Under the pieces are notes generated by a model. That model did not search any database, was not told the origin of the DNA, and saw nothing but the letters and a program-made list of their open reading frames with translations. The translations under genes and the position numbers were made by a program. Shown piece by piece: positions 7,390 to 15,385 of a DNA stretch of 64,000 bases. The DNA is from Micromonospora mirobrigensis. GTDB lineage: Bacteria > Actinomycetota > Actinomycetes > Mycobacteriales > Micromonosporaceae. The number at the start of each line of letters is the position of its first letter. Positions within the stretch are counted from its first letter, which is position 1. The stretch covers positions 375,982-439,981 of the forward strand of contig NZ_FMCX01000006.1 in NCBI RefSeq assembly GCF_900091555.1, read 5' to 3'.

Positions 7390-8570
7390 GGTTCGCCGAG
7401 GCGTGGCGGGTGGCGCTGGACGCGCTGCGCGCCAACCGGATGCGCAGCGCCCTCACCATGCTCGGCGTGATCATCGGGGTGGCCTCGGTGGTGGTCCTGG
7501 TGGCCATCGGCACGGGCGCGAAGCGCGAGGTGGAACGGCAGGTAGAGGGGCTCGGGTCCAACCTGCTGGTGGTGGTCCCCGGCCGGATCGACATCGGCTC
7601 CGCGCCGGCCGTGTCCCGGCTCGACCTGGCCGATGTGGACGCGGTGTCCCGGGTGGTCGGCGACCCGTCGCGGGTCGCGGTCACCGTGGCCTCCGGCGAG
7701 ACTGTACGCGCCGGCCGGCGCTCCGACTTCACCACCGTGCAGGGCGTGCTGGAGACCACCCCGGCGGTCTTCACCCGACGGCTCGGCCGGGGCAGCTACC
7801 TGACCGCCTCCGACGTGGACACCAGCCGACGGGTGGCCGTCCTCGGGGCGGCCGTGGCCGGGGCGCTCTTCGGAGACCGGGACCCGATCGGCCAGCAGGT
7901 CAGCATCGCCGGGGTGCGGTTCCGGGTGATCGGCGTCTTCGCCCCGCTGGGCCAGAGCCTCGGCGTGGACCGGGACGACGAGGTGCACATCCCGGTGACC
8001 GCGGCGCACCGGCTCTACGGCACCCAGCGGATCGACGGGATCGCGGTCAAGGCGCCGGACCGGGAGCGGATCGACGACCTGGGCGCCCGGATCGTCGCCG
8101 AGCTGACCCGGCGCCACCCGGACACCGAGTTCAGCGCCGTCACCCAGCAGCAGATCCTCGGCGTGCTCGGGGACATCCTCGGCGTACTCACCGGGGTGCT
8201 CGCCGCGATCGCCGGCATCTCGCTGCTGGTCGGCGGGGTGGGGGTCTCCAACATCATGCTGGTCTCGGTCCGCGAGCGGACCCGGGAGATCGGCCTGCGC
8301 AAGGCGGTCGGGGCGCGCCCCCGCGACATCGGCCTCCAGTTCCTGCTGGAGGCGGTGCTGCTCACCTCGATCGGCGGGGTGACCGGGATGGCCCTCGGGG
8401 TGGGTGCGGCGCTGACCGCCGACGCGCTCTCCCCGGTGCCCGCCGCGATCACCTGGTGGTCGCTGGCACTGGCCTTCGGCGTCTCGGCGGCGGTCGGCAT
8501 CGTCTTCGGGGTGGTCCCGGCGCAGCGGGCCGGGCGGCTCGACCCGGTGGTGGCGCTGCGGGCGGAGTGA
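7386..8570 (+). CDS. MacB/FtsX-family ABC transporter permease
   Basis: This 394-residue permease has one N-terminal membrane helix (about 20-42, MLGVIIGVASVVVLVAIGTG), a large extracytoplasmic MacB-PCD domain (about 45-245) and three C-terminal helices. The conserved FtsX cytoplasmic motif VSVRERTREIGLRKAVGARP is at about 295. Together with the adaptor and ATPase before it, this makes a tripartite-like exporter without the outer-membrane channel, as usual in Gram-positive bacteria. The substrate (peptide, antibiotic or lipid) cannot be told. The GTG start overlaps the ATPase stop. Confidence 0.92.
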   Translation: MRFAEAWRVALDALRANRMRSALTMLGVIIGVASVVVLVAIGTGAKREVERQVEGLGSNLLVVVPGRIDIGSAPAVSRLDLADVDAVSRVVGDPSRVAVTVASGETVRAGRRSDFTTVQGVLETTPAVFTRRLGRGSYLTASDVDTSRRVAVLGAAVAGALFGDRDPIGQQVSIAGVRFRVIGVFAPLGQSLGVDRDDEVHIPVTAAHRLYGTQRIDGIAVKAPDRERIDDLGARIVAELTRRHPDTEFSAVTQQQILGVLGDILGVLTGVLAAIAGISLLVGGVGVSNIMLVSVRERTREIGLRKAVGARPRDIGLQFLLEAVLLTSIGGVTGMALGVGAALTADALSPVPAAITWWSLALAFGVSAAVGIVFGVVPAQRAGRLDPVVALRAE

Positions 8571-8786
8571 GCGCCCCCGGTCCCGGCAACGGGACGGCGG
8601 GCCCGAACGGGGCGAAAACCGCAGCTCACGGTCGGGTGAACGGGCCGTTCGGCATGATCAATCGCGGGAAGGGATCGCGCCGGTCACAGCCGTCCCGCTA
8701 CCGTACTGGTAACACGCGCGTTGCCCGTCGGAGCGGGAGATCCGCCCCCGGTGGCACGCGCCGGGCATGGGATGGGTCGGTGAGCC

Positions 8787-8996
8787 ATGGCCGGGTCGCA
8801 GTCCGACGGTCGGCTGTCGGATGTCAGGTTCCTCACCGTCGCCGAGGTGGCGGCGGTGATGCGGGTGTCCAAGATGACGGTCTACCGGCTGGTGCACAGC
8901 GGTGAACTCACCGCGGTACGGGTCGGCCGGTCGTTCCGGGTGCCCGAGCACGCGGTCCACGAATACCTGCGCGGCGCCTTCCAGGAAACCGCCTGA
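8787..8996 (+). CDS. Excisionase-type (MerR-like) helix-turn-helix protein
   Basis: This 69-residue protein is a single winged helix-turn-helix: LTVAEVAAVMRVSKMTVYRL then the wing VRVGRSFRVPEHAV. It resembles the small DNA-binding proteins encoded beside the bS22 gene in Streptomyces and many other actinobacteria. No integrase is nearby, so despite the excisionase-type domain it is a chromosomal regulator rather than a phage excisionase. Start ATG 8787 gives the full HTH. The C-terminal tail (YLRGAFQETA) is short. Targets are unknown. Confidence 0.85.
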   Translation: MAGSQSDGRLSDVRFLTVAEVAAVMRVSKMTVYRLVHSGELTAVRVGRSFRVPEHAVHEYLRGAFQETA

Positions 8997-9050
8997 GGTG
9001 CCGCCGCACCCACCGCCGAGTGCGACGTAACGGGTATCGACGGGGGCGCG

Positions 9051-9080
9051 TTGGTCCTGCTGACGCACTCCGGCTACCCT
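9051..9080 (+). promoter_or_regulatory. Candidate promoter of the bS22 gene
   Basis: TTGGTC at 9051-9056 and TACCCT at 9075-9080 are separated by 18 bases and lie about 140 bases before the bS22 start codon. This fits a housekeeping-type actinomycete promoter, but only by pattern. Confidence 0.35.
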
Positions 9081-9218
9081 GGGACCCGACCGTGACCGTG
9101 CAGTGGTGCGCCCCGACGCCCACAGGCCGGTCCGGTCCGTTGTCCGAAGCGTCCGTGCGCGCCGCCCCCGGTGGTGTCGTCACGGTCCGCCCCGAACGTT
9201 GCATCGAAAGGCTGTCGT

Positions 9219-9320
9219 ATGGGCTCGGTGGTCAAGAAGCGCCGCAAGCGCATGGCTAAGAAGAAGCACCGCAAGCTGCTGCGCAAGACCCGCGTCCAGC
9301 GTCGCCGTCTCGGCAAGTGA
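9219..9320 (+). CDS. Small ribosomal protein bS22 (AURKAIP1/COX24-type), 33 aa
   Basis: This very small gene encodes 33 residues, nearly half of them Lys or Arg: MGSVVKKRRKRMAKKKHRKL and then LRKTRVQRRRLGK. This is the actinobacterial 30S protein bS22, related to the mitochondrial AURKAIP1/COX24 domain, which binds near the decoding site. GAAAGG at 9206-9211 is a suitable ribosome-binding site for ATG 9219. Its place between the small HTH gene and the epimerase gene is a conserved arrangement. It is too short for most gene-length cut-offs. Confidence 0.93.
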   Translation: MGSVVKKRRKRMAKKKHRKLLRKTRVQRRRLGK

Positions 9321-9349
9321 CCGGGGCCGGGCCTGGCCCGGCACCCCGG
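9321..9349 (+). terminator. GC-rich hairpin after bS22
   Basis: CCGGGG (9321-9326) pairs with CCCCGG (9344-9349) and CCGGGC (9327-9332) with GCCCGG (9336-9341), leaving a 3-base loop. It follows the bS22 stop codon immediately. Confidence 0.55.
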
Positions 9350-9437
9350 CACCTGCCAACTGTCGACCCTCGGAGGCTCAGGTGATCAGGCCGTGGACGA
9401 TCCGGCTCGATCCCGCCTGCCGAGGTGGGAGCGCGAC

Positions 9438-10511
9438 ATGACCCCCGGTGGCACCTCCGGTGCCCCGGGGGTCGTCGTCGTCACCGGGGTCGGCCGCTAC
9501 CTGGGCGCCCACGTGGCGGCCCGGCTCGCCACCGATCCCCGGATCGAGCGGGTGATCGGCGTCGACCCGACCACCCCGGGGCCCGAGGTGACCGACCTGC
9601 TCGACCGGGTGGAACGGGTCCGCCTCGACCTGGACTCGCTCGGCGGCCTCCTCGCCGACCTCGAGGTCGACGCCGTGGTGCACCTGGCACTGGTCAGCGC
9701 GCCCGATCCGCAGCACGGCGGCCGGTCGGCGATGAAGGACCAGAACGTCATCGGCACCATGCAGCTCCTCGCCGCCTGCCAGCGGGCGCCCCGGCTGCGC
9801 AAGCTCGTCGTCCGCTCCTCGACCGCCGCGTACGGCGCGTCGTTCCGCGACCCGGCAGTCTTCACCGAGGAGACCGAGCCGCGCGAGGTGCCGCGCGGCG
9901 GTTTCGGCCGCGACATCCTCGACATCGAGGGGTACGTCCGCGGCTTCCGCCGCCGCCGGCCCGACGTGACCGCCACCGTGCTGCGGTTCGCCCCGTTCAT
10001 CGGCTCCACCGCCGACACCACCCTGACCCGCTACTTCTCCCAGCCGCTGGTGCCCACCGTCTTCGGTCGGGATCCCCGGTTGCAGTTCGTGCACTTCGAC
10101 GACGCGCTGGAGGTGCTGCACCGGTCGATCGTCGAGGACCACCCGGGGACGTACAACGTGGCCGGTCCCGGGGTGCTCTCGCTCTCCCAGGCGATCCGCC
10201 GGGCCGGCCGGGTCGCCGTGCCGGTGCTCGAACCGGGCCTCTCCGGGGCCGCCGCGCTGGCCCGCAACCTGGGCTTCGGCCGCTACGGCCTGGACCAGGT
10301 CGACCTCTTCGTGCACGGCCGGGTCGTCGACACCGGCCGGCTGGAGCGCGAGTACGGCTTCACGCCCCGCTCGACCGCCGCCGCGTTCGACGACTTCATC
10401 CGCGCCCACCACGGTGGATCGCTGGTGAGCCGGGACCAGTTGGCCGCCGCCGAGCAGCTGGTCCTGGAGGGCATCCGACAGGTGCGCTCGGCCGTGGAGG
10501 AGCGGCAGTGA
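9438..10511 (+). CDS. NAD-dependent epimerase/dehydratase (SDR family)
   Basis: This extended short-chain dehydrogenase is about 357 residues long. Near the N terminus is the Rossmann motif VVVTGVGRYLGAHVAARL, a G-x-x-G-x-x-[GA] variant in which an extra bulky residue (GVGRYLG) is present. Later come VVHLALVSAPDP, the KLVVRSSTAAYGAS strand and a VLRFAPFIG segment. The usual Tyr-x-x-x-Lys is not obvious: EGYVRGFRRRR has Tyr followed by Arg, which may alter catalysis. ATG 9438 is chosen over an upstream GTG because GAGGTGGGAG at 9422-9431 gives good spacing. The stop overlaps the acyltransferase start, so the two share an mRNA; a membrane-lipid role is likely. Confidence 0.85.
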   Translation: MTPGGTSGAPGVVVVTGVGRYLGAHVAARLATDPRIERVIGVDPTTPGPEVTDLLDRVERVRLDLDSLGGLLADLEVDAVVHLALVSAPDPQHGGRSAMKDQNVIGTMQLLAACQRAPRLRKLVVRSSTAAYGASFRDPAVFTEETEPREVPRGGFGRDILDIEGYVRGFRRRRPDVTATVLRFAPFIGSTADTTLTRYFSQPLVPTVFGRDPRLQFVHFDDALEVLHRSIVEDHPGTYNVAGPGVLSLSQAIRRAGRVAVPVLEPGLSGAAALARNLGFGRYGLDQVDLFVHGRVVDTGRLEREYGFTPRSTAAAFDDFIRAHHGGSLVSRDQLAAAEQLVLEGIRQVRSAVEERQ

Positions 10512-11617
10512 GCGACCCGGACGAGCGGCGGGACACCGGCCGGTACGACGTACCCCTGCACCTGGCCGGACCGGACGCGGACCCGGCCCGGCGCAACGGT
10601 CACCGGCGTACCGCCCGGCCGGCCGTCGCCCCGGAGCCGGCGCCGGCCGACGAGCCGGCGCCGGCCGACGAGGTGGACCTCGCGGCGGCCGAGGAGCCGG
10701 CGTCGAGCGGTCGCCCGGCGGTGAACGGCGGTCGCGCCGCAGCCCCGGGCGGGCCGGCGGTGGCCGACCGACCGGGCGACGTCTGGGACCGGCGGGTCGC
10801 CTCCGGGCTGTCGTTCCTGCGGCGGCGGCTCTCCGGCGACTACGAGGTCGACGAGTTCGGCTTCGACCCGGAGCTGACCGGGGCGGTCTTCCACCCGATG
10901 CTGCGGCTGCTCTACCGGGACTGGTTCCGCACCGAGGTGGCCGGGCTGGAGCACGTGCCCGCCGAGGGCGCCGGCCTGGTGGTGGGCAACCACTCCGGCA
11001 CGGTGGCGCTGGACGCGCTGATCCTCTCCACCGCCCTGCACGACCAGCATCCGGCCCGCCGCTACCTGCGGCTGCTCGGCGCGGACCTGGTCTTCCGGAT
11101 GCCGGTGGTCTCCGAGATCGCCCGCAAGACCGGCGGCACGGTGGCCTGCAACCCGGACGCCGAGCGCCTGCTCAGCTCCGGTGAGCTGGTCGGCGTCTTC
11201 CCCGAGGGCTTCAAGGGCGTCGGCAAGCTCTACTCGGACCGGTACAAACTCCAGCGGTTCGGCCGGGGCGGGTTCGTCTCGGCGGCACTGCGTACCGGCA
11301 CCCCGATCGTCCCGGTCGCCATCGTCGGCGGCGAGGAGATCTATCCGATGCTCGCCGACATCAAGCCGCTCGCCCGGCTGCTCAAGCTCCCGTACTTCCC
11401 CGTCACGCCGACCTTCCCCTGGCTCGGGCCGCTGGGCATGGTGCCGCTGCCGAGCAAGTGGCTGATCCAGTTCTGCCCGCCGATCCCGACGGCGCACCTC
11501 ACCGACTCGGCCGACGACCCGCTGGTCGTGTTCAACCTCGCCGACCAGGTCCGGGAGACCATCCAGCACACCCTGCACGAACTGCTCGAGCGCCGGCCCG
11601 ACCCGTTCGGCCCCTGA
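10508..11617 (+). CDS. Lysophospholipid acyltransferase family protein
   Basis: This 369-residue protein of the PlsC-like superfamily transfers acyl groups to lipids. An N-terminal tail of about 95 residues is low in complexity and contains a tandem EPAPADEPAPADE duplication. The catalytic domain follows, with VVGNHSGTVALDAL (catalytic His and Asp), VACNPDAERLLSSG and VFPEGFKGVGKLYSDRYKLQ (the EG motif of block III), then GTPIVPVAIVGGEEIYP. No long membrane helix is clear, so it is probably peripheral. It starts at GTG 10508 within the epimerase stop. In related genomes this pair sits next to bS22, as here. Confidence 0.88.
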   Translation: MSDPDERRDTGRYDVPLHLAGPDADPARRNGHRRTARPAVAPEPAPADEPAPADEVDLAAAEEPASSGRPAVNGGRAAAPGGPAVADRPGDVWDRRVASGLSFLRRRLSGDYEVDEFGFDPELTGAVFHPMLRLLYRDWFRTEVAGLEHVPAEGAGLVVGNHSGTVALDALILSTALHDQHPARRYLRLLGADLVFRMPVVSEIARKTGGTVACNPDAERLLSSGELVGVFPEGFKGVGKLYSDRYKLQRFGRGGFVSAALRTGTPIVPVAIVGGEEIYPMLADIKPLARLLKLPYFPVTPTFPWLGPLGMVPLPSKWLIQFCPPIPTAHLTDSADDPLVVFNLADQVRETIQHTLHELLERRPDPFGP

Positions 11618-11630
11618 CCCGCTCCACCGG

Positions 11631-12506
11631 TCAGGTGGCGCGGCGGCGGCGTTGCATCGCCAGGCCGGCGGTGACCGCGCCGGCCAGCAGCCCGGCCGCG
11701 GCGGTCGACGGTACGGCGATCCTGAACGCCCGTCGCCCGGTCCGGAAGTCACGGACCTCCCAGCCCCGCTCCCGGGCCTGGCGTAGCAGCGCGCCGTCCG
11801 GGTTGATCGCCACCGCCCGGCCGACCGTGGAGAGCATCGGCAGGTCGTTGGCCGAGTCGCTGTAGGCCACGCACCGGGTCAGGTCGAGCCCTTCCACGGC
11901 GGCCAGCTGGTTGACCGCGTCCGCCTTGGCCGGCCCGTGCATCAGCTCGCCGACCAGCCGGCCGGTGTACGCCCCGTCGACCACCTCGGCCACCGTGCCG
12001 ATCGCGCCGGTCAGCCCCAGCCGGTCGGCGATCACCCGGCCGATCTCCACCGGCGCGGCGCTGACCAGCCAGACCCGCTCACCGGCGTCCAGGTGACGCT
12101 GCGCCAGCCGTCGGGTACCGGCCCAGATCCGCGGCGCCATCAGCTCGTCGAAGATCTCCTCGGCGAGCCGTTCCACCTCGTCCACCCGCCAGCCCTCGAC
12201 GAAGGCCAGCGCGGCCTCGCGGGCCTGTGACATGTCGCCGGCGTGCTCGGTGGCCAGCAGCCGGAACCGCGCCTGCTGCCAGGCGAACCGGGCCAGGTCC
12301 CCGGTGGTGAAGTACTTGCGGGCGGCCAGCCCGCGGGCGAACCAGTAGATCGAGGCGCCCTGCATCATCGTGTTGTCGACGTCGAAGAAGGCCGCCGCGG
12401 TCGGGTCGGCCACGACCGGCGCCGGTGGCGCCTGCTCCGTCTCCGCCCAGCCGGTGGTGCGGCCCTGGCGGTCGGTGGCGACCGTGACCTTCCTGGTGCG
12501 GACCAC
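11631..12506 (-). CDS. HAD-IB family phosphatase (SerB/CicA-like)
   Basis: This 291-residue protein belongs to HAD subfamily IB. Motif I is FFDVDNTMMQG at about residue 40 (nucleophile and general acid Asp), motif II is VWLVSAAPVEIG at about 145, the Lys is in GPAKADAVNQ, and motif III is AYSDSANDLPML at about 215. The C terminus has a hydrophobic stretch (AAAGLLAGAVTAGLA) followed by RRRR, suggesting a tail anchor. Substrates in this family range from phosphoserine to lipid phosphates; next to an acyltransferase gene, a lipid phosphate is an attractive guess. It is transcribed toward the epimerase-acyltransferase pair. Confidence 0.87.
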   Translation of the reverse strand: MVRTRKVTVATDRQGRTTGWAETEQAPPAPVVADPTAAAFFDVDNTMMQGASIYWFARGLAARKYFTTGDLARFAWQQARFRLLATEHAGDMSQAREAALAFVEGWRVDEVERLAEEIFDELMAPRIWAGTRRLAQRHLDAGERVWLVSAAPVEIGRVIADRLGLTGAIGTVAEVVDGAYTGRLVGELMHGPAKADAVNQLAAVEGLDLTRCVAYSDSANDLPMLSTVGRAVAINPDGALLRQARERGWEVRDFRTGRRAFRIAVPSTAAAGLLAGAVTAGLAMQRRRRAT

Positions 12507-12626
12507 GCGACCTCCTCCGCTCGTCGACCGGGACGCCGTCCTCCCGCGAGGGTAGCCGGACGAAGCGGGCGTCGGAGGGGTCGAACAGGCAACTGTGGCG
12601 TGCCTGGCTGCCCTGTCGCGCCGGCC

Positions 12627-13511
12627 TCAGCGGTCGCCCGGGCAGCTGCCCGGCACCGGGCCGAGGGCGTCGCTGGTGGCGGGTGTGGCGAGGTCGCAGG
12701 CGATCGCCGCACGCAGGCCGTCGGACCGCTTACGGATCGCGTCCAACAGCGCCAGTGACCGGCGGGTCCGGTCCCGTTCGCTCCGGGTCACCGTGTTGAG
12801 CAGGGCGGCGACCTCCCGTCGCTGCCCGGTGAGGAAGGCGTTGACGGCGTCCAGGCCGGCCGGTTCGGCCCGCCGGGCGGCCGTGGTGGTGAGCAGGCGT
12901 ACGCCCTGGCGGGTGTCGGCGTCCATGTCGTCCAGGACGGCGGTGAACCCGGCCCGGTCGCCCCGCAGGGTGCCGGCCTCGTCGAGGCGGGTCCGGGCGA
13001 AGTCCAGGAAGAGCTGGCCGCGGCTGATGTCGGAGCTGGCCAGGGCGAGCTGGGCGCGTTCGGTGGAGCGCTTCATCCCGTACAGGGCGTCGCCGGGCAC
13101 CGCGTTCTCGCTGGCGGCGGAGATGCCGGAGACGGCGATCGCGCCGGCCGCCACGCCGATCAGGATGGCGCCCCGGGCCCGGGCCCGCCGAGCGGTCACC
13201 GCCGGGAGGAAGGTACGCCCCGACGTGGTGGCCGGGGAGTGGCCGGTCGTCGTCGCCGGGCGTTCGGTGGGCGCGGCGCCGATGCCCTCCCGCTCGGCGG
13301 TCGCCACGAGCATCGCGCGCAGGCCGGTCCGGAACTCCGGGTCGACCGGCGCGGCCGGGCGGCTCGTCCGGAGCTGCTGGCCGATCGCGACGAGCTCGGT
13401 GAGCCGGTCGTCCGCCCGGGACCGGACGTGGTGTCGCCGGCCTCCGTCGGCTTCGTCGAGAAGCTGCGCGAACCGCTCCGCGCGCCGACGGGAGAAGAGG
13501 TTGCTGTCCAC
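12627..13511 (-). CDS. DUF5667 membrane protein, RsbN-like anti-sigma factor
   Basis: This single-pass membrane protein has 294 residues: a cytoplasmic part of about 110 residues, one helix at about 112-133 (GAILIGVAAGAIAVSGISAA) and an extracytoplasmic alpha-helical DUF5667 domain starting NAVPGDALYGMKRSTERAQL. In Streptomyces the gene after bldN encodes RsbN, an anti-sigma factor that holds sigma-BldN; position, topology and domain all fit that role here. The GTG at 13509-13511 has an excellent AGGAGG eight bases upstream, so a longer open frame reaching 13844 is rejected. The assignment rests on synteny plus domain content. Confidence 0.8.
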   Translation of the reverse strand: MDSNLFSRRRAERFAQLLDEADGGRRHHVRSRADDRLTELVAIGQQLRTSRPAAPVDPEFRTGLRAMLVATAEREGIGAAPTERPATTTGHSPATTSGRTFLPAVTARRARARGAILIGVAAGAIAVSGISAASENAVPGDALYGMKRSTERAQLALASSDISRGQLFLDFARTRLDEAGTLRGDRAGFTAVLDDMDADTRQGVRLLTTTAARRAEPAGLDAVNAFLTGQRREVAALLNTVTRSERDRTRRSLALLDAIRKRSDGLRAAIACDLATPATSDALGPVPGSCPGDR

Positions 13512-14047
13512 CGCAGGCACCTCCTCTCGCTGGTCACGGCGGATGCCGTGTAGATCACCAGCGACCGGCGAGGCGGAACGCCGACGGCCTGGGCCGCCTC
13601 GACCGCGTTTCCGAACCGGGTGGGCCGGGGGACGCCGGGCAACCACCGGTCGCACCCGGAGAAACGGAGCGCGCCGGGCACAAGTTACGGGGCGTTCAGG
13701 GCCGAAATCACGAAGAGTGATCGCCGTCACGGGTGCCGACGGTCGGCCGGTCGGATGCCCGACGGTCGGCCGGTCGGCCCGTCCCCCGCCACGCGCGACC
13801 CACTCTGGTGGTGGGCTGCCGGTCGTACGCCGGGTGCCGGCCATGGTGGTGCGGCCCGGCGGTGGTCAGCGTCGGGGCGGGGTGCGGCCGGCACCCGGGG
13901 CCGGACGGGACGGCGGCCGGGCGCCGGGGCGGCGGTGGCCGGGGCCGCGCGGCCCGGGCCGGCCGGTACGCGGACGGCGGGTGGCGGGTCGGCGGGGGCC
14001 CGACCCGCGGAGCCCGGAGACGGGGCGGGTCGGGCGGCGGAACCTGG
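13512..14047. other. Intergenic stretch between bldN-like and rsbN-like genes
   Basis: These 536 bases hold no convincing gene; open frames have noncoding composition. The stretch must carry the rsbN promoter. It contains a 19-base direct repeat at 13736-13777 (listed separately) and a long GC-rich, G-biased part at about 13850-14040. No clear terminator after the bldN-like gene was found. Confidence 0.6.
13736..13777. repeat. 19-base direct repeat
   Basis: CCGACGGTCGGCCGGTCGG occurs at 13736-13754 and 13759-13777 with a 4-base spacer, so the period is 23. Each unit begins CCGAC and ends GTCGG, giving internal dyad symmetry. It could be a regulator site upstream of the rsbN-like gene. Confidence 0.6.
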
Positions 14048-14989
14048 TCAGGGCTGGAAGCCGTCCGGGAGCAGCCGGGCCAGCGCTCGCACCGCCCGGT
14101 ACTGGAGAGCCTTGATGGCGCCCTCGTTCTTGCCCATCGCCCGGGCGGTCTCGGCCACCGAGAAGCCCTGGAGGAACCGCAGCACGATGCACTCCTGCTG
14201 TTCCGGGTTCAGCTGGGTGACCGCGGTGAGCAGGGCGACGTTGGTGATGTGCTCGACCACCGCCGCCTCCGGGCTGCCCTCCGGCCCGCGGTCCTCCCGG
14301 TCGGCGTCCAGCACGTCGCCGGTGGTCACCTCCAGCCGGTAGCGGCCGGACTTGAAGTGGTCGGCGACCAGGTTCCGGGCGATCGTCACCAGCCAGGCGC
14401 CGAGGTCCCGGCCCTGCCAGGTGAAGCTGCCGATCCGCTTGAGCGCCCGCAGGAACGTGTCGGAGGTGAGGTCCTCGGCGAGCTGCCGGTTGCCGACCCG
14501 GAAGTAGACGAACCGGAAGACGGTGTCGACGTACCGGTCGTAGATCAGGCCGAACGCCTCGGACTCACCGGCCTGGGCCCGCTCGACCAGCGTCCACACC
14601 TCGGTCGCCGGGTCGGACGGGTCGGGTCGGCTCGGATAGCCGGTCGCCGGGGCGGCCGGGGGCTCCGGGCGTACCGCGGGGAGCACCGCCGTCTCGGCGG
14701 CCGCCGGGTCGGGCGCCGGGGTCTCGGCGGACCGTCGGCCCTGCGAGGGCATCACCGGCCGGGCCGGTACGGCCACCCCGCCGGCCGGTCGGGCGTTGCC
14801 CCCGGGTACCGCCGGGCGGGCCGGCGCCTCGTTGGGGTGCGGCCGGCTGCGGGGCCGCCGGGAAGCGCCGTCGCCCTGCACGGCCAGCCCCCACCTGTCC
14901 TCGGTGGAACTCAACCGCTCGTTCACCGGTGTTCGGGGCGCCGGGCCGGTCAGGCCGGCCGGCTTGTCGGCGTAACCGAAGGTGGTCAC
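14048..14989 (-). CDS. bldN: BldN-like ECF RNA polymerase sigma factor with long N-terminal extension
   Basis: The C-terminal 185 residues form an ECF sigma factor. Region 2 reads EAFGLIYDRYVDTVFRFVYF and LAEDLTSDTFLRALKRIGSF, followed by AWLVTIARNLVADHFKSGRY, and region 4 reads LNPEQQECIVLRFLQGFSVA then MGKNEGAIKALQYRAVRAL. Sequence and neighbours match Streptomyces BldN, which drives aerial hypha genes. Streptomyces BldN is made as a pro-protein with a cleaved N-terminal part; here about 129 Pro/Arg/Ala-rich residues precede the sigma core. GTG 14989 is preferred because GGGGAGG lies just upstream, although a GTG at 15175 and ATG 14752 are in frame. The rsbN-like gene follows downstream. 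Confidence 0.85.
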   Translation of the reverse strand: MTTFGYADKPAGLTGPAPRTPVNERLSSTEDRWGLAVQGDGASRRPRSRPHPNEAPARPAVPGGNARPAGGVAVPARPVMPSQGRRSAETPAPDPAAAETAVLPAVRPEPPAAPATGYPSRPDPSDPATEVWTLVERAQAGESEAFGLIYDRYVDTVFRFVYFRVGNRQLAEDLTSDTFLRALKRIGSFTWQGRDLGAWLVTIARNLVADHFKSGRYRLEVTTGDVLDADREDRGPEGSPEAAVVEHITNVALLTAVTQLNPEQQECIVLRFLQGFSVAETARAMGKNEGAIKALQYRAVRALARLLPDGFQP

Positions 14990-15385
14990 CGTGCCTCCCC
15001 GCTCCGGTGGGCTGTCGGTCGCACCGCGCGCCACGGCACCGCCGGGACGTGACCGGGGCTGCCGTGGGGCAGGGCCGGTCCGGGACGTGCCGGCGGGCGG
15101 CAGATCCCCTTGAGGTGCTGGTCCAATGCGCTCACGGGCACGGGGGCCTCCTCGGGCTGAGGGGTGTCGACTCACGGCAAATGGGGTGAGCCGACCCGAG
15201 TGATGATAGGGCCAACGTCACCCATGCGTGGCAAGTCCGTTACACAGAGCGGAAGTATTTCCTCCGGCGACGCACAGATGGCGGACCGGTTGTCCGTCGT
15301 GTGCGATTGACTTTCCCAACCGGACCGGTTCGTGAAGGAAACTCCTGGTCGGACGGGGTGGGCGGGGGTCCGGCGTAGGTGAGGC
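14990..15385. other. Divergent intergenic region, bldN-like / acyl-CoA ligase
   Basis: These 396 bases separate divergent genes. They hold a BldD-box-like site at 15240-15252 and two copies of CGGACCGGTT at 15282-15291 and 15321-15330; the second lies in the near-palindrome AACCGG-A-CCGGTT (15318-15330). A locally AT-richer part at about 15230-15350 is the best place for promoters. No gene is seen. Confidence 0.55.
15240..15252. promoter_or_regulatory. Possible BldD box upstream of the bldN-like gene
   Basis: TTACACAGAGCGG matches the BldD consensus TNACNC(A/T)GNGTNA at seven of nine fixed positions. BldD represses bldN in Streptomyces, so the position is meaningful. The match is imperfect and is about 250 bases from the chosen start codon. 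Confidence 0.35.

Noticed and set aside
8570..8640. CCCGGTCCCGGCAACGGGACGGCGGG after the MacB-like gene as a terminator
   Set aside because: Stems are short and interrupted; too weak to list with confidence.
8787..8996. Phage or integrative element excisionase
   Set aside because: No integrase, attachment repeats or phage genes nearby; the gene sits in the conserved chromosomal bS22 neighbourhood.
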